From NCBI RefSeq assembly GCF_964340395.1, contig NC_135561.1, forward strand, positions 3,176,501-3,240,500: 64,000 bases of DNA, read 5' to 3'. Below, one piece after another: positions 62,239-64,000 of the stretch. The notes below the pieces were generated by a model. That model had not been told where the DNA came from and searched no databases. It saw nothing but the letters and a program-made list of their open reading frames with translations. The position numbers were made by a program, and so were the translations under genes. This DNA is from Glandiceps talaboti (Eukaryota > Hemichordata > Enteropneusta > Spengelidae). How positions within the stretch are numbered: the stretch's first letter is position 1; each line of letters starts with the position of its first letter.

Positions 62239-63565
62239 CTGATTGATTGATTGATTGACTGATTGATTGATACACCTGCTATTTAAAAACCTTGTTAACC
62301 TTAAAGTAATGTTTATTGACAGATCTTTCACTGGGTTGCCCTATATAGGATTGTAATCAAGCCCTCACTAGGGTCTCTAAAGCCTATAGGGGTACCTAAA
62401 TGAAAGCAATGCAAAGATTACATATGTAGTAGAGGATGCTAACATTGTAGTTTTTAAATACAAAGTATAACATTTCTAACACTGCCTTATTGTGTTGTCC
62501 CACAGGATCTCTCTATATGATCTGATCTGATTATCATGAAAAGTTATTATAACTCTAAAAAGTCTATAGCTGTGAACAAATTTTAAACATAAATCATTTG
62601 TCATACCTTTTATCATATCTTATCATATATATCATATATCATATCATATATCACATCATATATATCATATATCACATCATATCATATCATATCATATATA
62701 TCATATATCACATCATATCATATCATATATATCATATATCACATCATATCATATCATATATATCATATATCATATCATATCACATCATATCATATATATC
62801 ATATATCACATCATATCATATCATATCATATATCATATCATATCAATTACAGCTAAGAAGGCTGAGCATATGAGTTGAAATACCTTTTGGACTTTGTAGT
62901 CTGGTGTTTAGTTTGTAGTTGTGCATTCTGTTGTAGCAGTTGACTGGTGTTAGTTCTCTCCACTAGACTTGTTGATAGGTTTGTCTCTATTTCATCAGCT
63001 GAGTCATTTGATTCTGATGATACAGGTGACTTTAATCCCCATAGTTTGTTCAAAGATGTAACAAAACTATCAAAGAGTGAAATTCTATCGTCTGGAAAAG
63101 TAAACAAAGTATCAAATAGTGGAGTTCTATCATCTGGAAGAGTGAACAAAATATCAAATAGTGGAGTTCTATCATCTGGAAAAGTTAATAGAGTAACAAA
63201 GAGTGGAGTTCTATCTGCAAATGATACACTTAAACTTAATACAAATCAGATGTTATGATGTAATTTTTGTGAAGCAGAATGTTTTATCATATCACTTACC
63301 TTGATATATCTGAAGTCTTTTATCCGTCATTCTTTGCAAACTTTCCAACAAATCCATGGATTTTCCACCCAGGATAATCTTATACAAGATAGGTTCCAGA
63401 AATCCTGGAATACCAACTTTAGATGGAGGTACTTGTTGGTCTGCTAATAACTGACCAGCTGGTTTTTCCTCACTCACAGTCTCTCCTTTTTCATTTGAAT
63501 TCAGAATCTGTATGGTGTAACCTTTCTCCCAGAAGTTGCTACTATTAGTCTTAATATCTTGATTT
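56180..63565 (-). CDS. TUBGCP5: Gamma-tubulin complex component 5 (TUBGCP5), C-terminal half
   Basis: Ten exons in phase (~544 aa; human 1024 aa): 63565-63300, 63214-62884, 61891-61705, 61257-61103, 60366-60285, 58782-58662, 57981-57872, 57133-56919, 56636-56536 and 56244-56180. The N-terminal exons lie beyond the right edge. Landmarks in order: GFLEPILYKIILGGKSMDLL, ERPLDIQLAMYRCLYPHID, WFFLMEAGDTMYDFYVDVF, LPINALDGLTLHYKVPWP, IFRLLLQVKRAKYCLDQL, LMYFVNLLHNYIMTR, ILHSTGLEFQHQL, YERCLLNERMGYVREAIIK and FKKCNSFLAKLFSNAVKRG. These place it in the GCP5 branch. GCP5 is a gamma-tubulin ring complex subunit; its C-terminal GRIP2 domain, complete here, holds gamma-tubulin for microtubule nucleation. 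Three of its exon boundaries are embedded in minisatellites. Confidence 0.94.
57231..57584. mobile_element. 354-bp palindromic element bounded by TTAA
   Basis: The arms begin ttaaagtggccatatggatg and are near-perfect inverted copies for ~130 bp. They include gaagctgttttatcaaata, tttcacattattttttcaag and accaagtccatgttc. TTAA is present at both outer ends, as expected for a piggyBac-type target, although TA insertion is also possible. It lies in TUBGCP5 intron 7 of those seen. Confidence 0.88.
58078..58378. mobile_element. 301-bp MULE-like MITE, family G (copy 2)
   Basis: The ends tagactcgttcacagtcctt and gtgagagagttta are imperfect inverted repeats. The inner words tacagtgggccctcatc and aacacgtcaacaaatgatt match those of 24838-25215. 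The flanks are a perfect 9-bp direct repeat, tgaaaatgt, at 58069-58077 and 58379-58387. Confidence 0.88.
58700..59995 (-). repeat. 85-bp minisatellite with 15 copies of a TUBGCP5 acceptor and exon start
   Basis: On the minus strand each unit has a pyrimidine-rich acceptor (cttgaccttcctag or ccttcatag), then gtaccatggcctgtagattt and agtattgaactccaagtctc. This is the first ~60 nt of the exon at 58782-58662 (VPWPVDLVLNSKSQ). Plus-strand unit starts run 58781, 58866, 58956, 59041 and so on to about 59981, at 85-bp steps with one or two 90-bp steps. Only the last copy in transcript order continues into the complete exon. The 14 decoys lie upstream in the intron. Confidence 0.95.
61446..61790 (-). 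repeat. 85-bp minisatellite with four copies of a TUBGCP5 exon end and donor
   Basis: On the minus strand each unit carries the last ~70 nt of the exon at 61891-61705 (ending tatctagctgctgtcagg) and a gtaagtgtg donor. Plus-strand ttaccctgac words occur at 61531, 61616 and 61701, 85 bp apart. A fourth copy (61446) has lost its donor (ttaaacagac). The first in transcript order, 61705, gives the family-like junction AAVR|WFFLM. Confidence 0.93.
62185..62272. repeat. (GATA) and (TTGA)n microsatellite
   Basis: A short GATA run followed by about 17 TTGA/TTGAC units, preceded by ggtggccaccagtactgaat. It could be the tail of a degraded LINE. Confidence 0.9.
62605..62850. repeat. ATATC-rich satellite
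   Basis: Higher-order arrangement of atcatatcat, atatatcat and atcacatcat words over ~240 bp, ending about 35 bp from a TUBGCP5 donor (62884). The open frame rich in Tyr/Ile/His is an artefact. Confidence 0.95.
63050..63214 (-). repeat. TUBGCP5: 42-bp in-frame repeat at the 5' end of a TUBGCP5 exon
   Basis: Four 14-residue units of the type PDDRTPLFDTLFTF open the exon 63214-62884. On the RNA each unit boundary reads ttttccag|atgatag or similar, so every unit offers a pyrimidine tract plus AG. Entering at any of them gives G+AT and keeps the frame, with 14 residues lost per step. The unit is coding and probably length-variable. Confidence 0.88.
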
Positions 63566-63634
63566 CTAAAAAGACAAAAAATATACTTTTTAGTTTTCAT
63601 TCTACTTTTAGTGACACTATTTAAAACTTTCCAA

Positions 63635-64000
63635 TTCTACACTACACTACACTACACTACACTACACTACACTACACTACACTACACTAGACTACACTAC
63701 ACTACACTACACTACACTACACTACACTACACTACACTACACTAGACTACACTACACTACACTACACTACACTACACTACACTACACTAGACTACACTAG
63801 ACTACACTAGACTACACTAGACTACACTAGACTACACTAGACTACACTACACTACACTACACTACACTAGACTACACTAGACTACACTAGACTAGACTAG
63901 ACTACACTACACTAGACTACACTAGACTACACTAGACTACACTACACTACACTACACTACACTACACTAGACTACACTACACTACACTAGACTACACTAG
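63635..64000. repeat. (ACTAC)n / (ACTAG)n pentamer array reaching the window edge
   Basis: At least 70 pentamer units, ACTAC with interspersed ACTAG in higher-order patterns such as actacactag, run from about 63640 to the last base. The array starts ~70 bp upstream of a TUBGCP5 exon on the minus strand, so it lies in an intron. Its true length is unknown because it is cut by the window. Confidence 0.97.

Overview
This is a eukaryotic, AT-rich animal genomic window with multi-exon genes (introns mostly 0.3-1.5 kb, GT-AG), microsatellites and many short inverted-repeat transposons. The gene families plus a tandem death-domain protein suggest a marine invertebrate. A deuterostome such as a hemichordate, cephalochordate or echinoderm is my guess, but a lophotrochozoan is not excluded. 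There are no bacterial-type operons. Most short ORFs are chance or repeat-derived. I built the exon models below by hand from splice signals, reading-frame continuity and remembered protein families. No alignment was run.

Layout: (1) 1-8.8 kb is repeats plus a small unrecognised minus-strand first exon (5313-5436) and a doubtful terminal exon (3874-3906). (2) TMEM205, plus strand, 8799-11179, 4 exons, 215 aa. (3) NUP42, minus strand, 13511-18697, 7 exons, 466 aa: CCCH finger, FG repeats and a GLE1-binding tail. (4) MCM3AP/GANP, plus strand, 19105-44468, 33 exons, 1688 aa: RRM, SAC3, CID and the large C-terminal domain. (5) A tandem death-domain protein, minus strand, 47885-51172, 3 exons, 254 aa. 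(6) A repeat-rich intergenic region, 51.2-56.2 kb. (7) The C-terminal half of TUBGCP5, minus strand, 56180-63565, 10 exons, running off the right edge behind an ACTAC/ACTAG pentamer array.

NUP42 and MCM3AP are head to head, with 407 bp between start codons and a perfect YY1-type motif in the gap. Both families act in mRNA export: GANP/TREX-2 at the basket side and NUP42-GLE1 at the cytoplasmic side of the nuclear pore. Shared regulation is plausible.

The most unusual signal is a recurrent pattern. At least eight minisatellites in NUP42, MCM3AP and TUBGCP5 begin exactly across an exon/intron boundary (or the stop codon). They therefore array many near-intact copies of a splice donor or acceptor on the intron side of an otherwise normal exon. 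The window also carries several non-autonomous DNA transposon families with target-site duplications readable by eye: a 9-bp TSD MULE-like pair, an 8-bp TSD hAT-like 480-bp foldback, and a small TAGTCCTGCTTGCAGA family.
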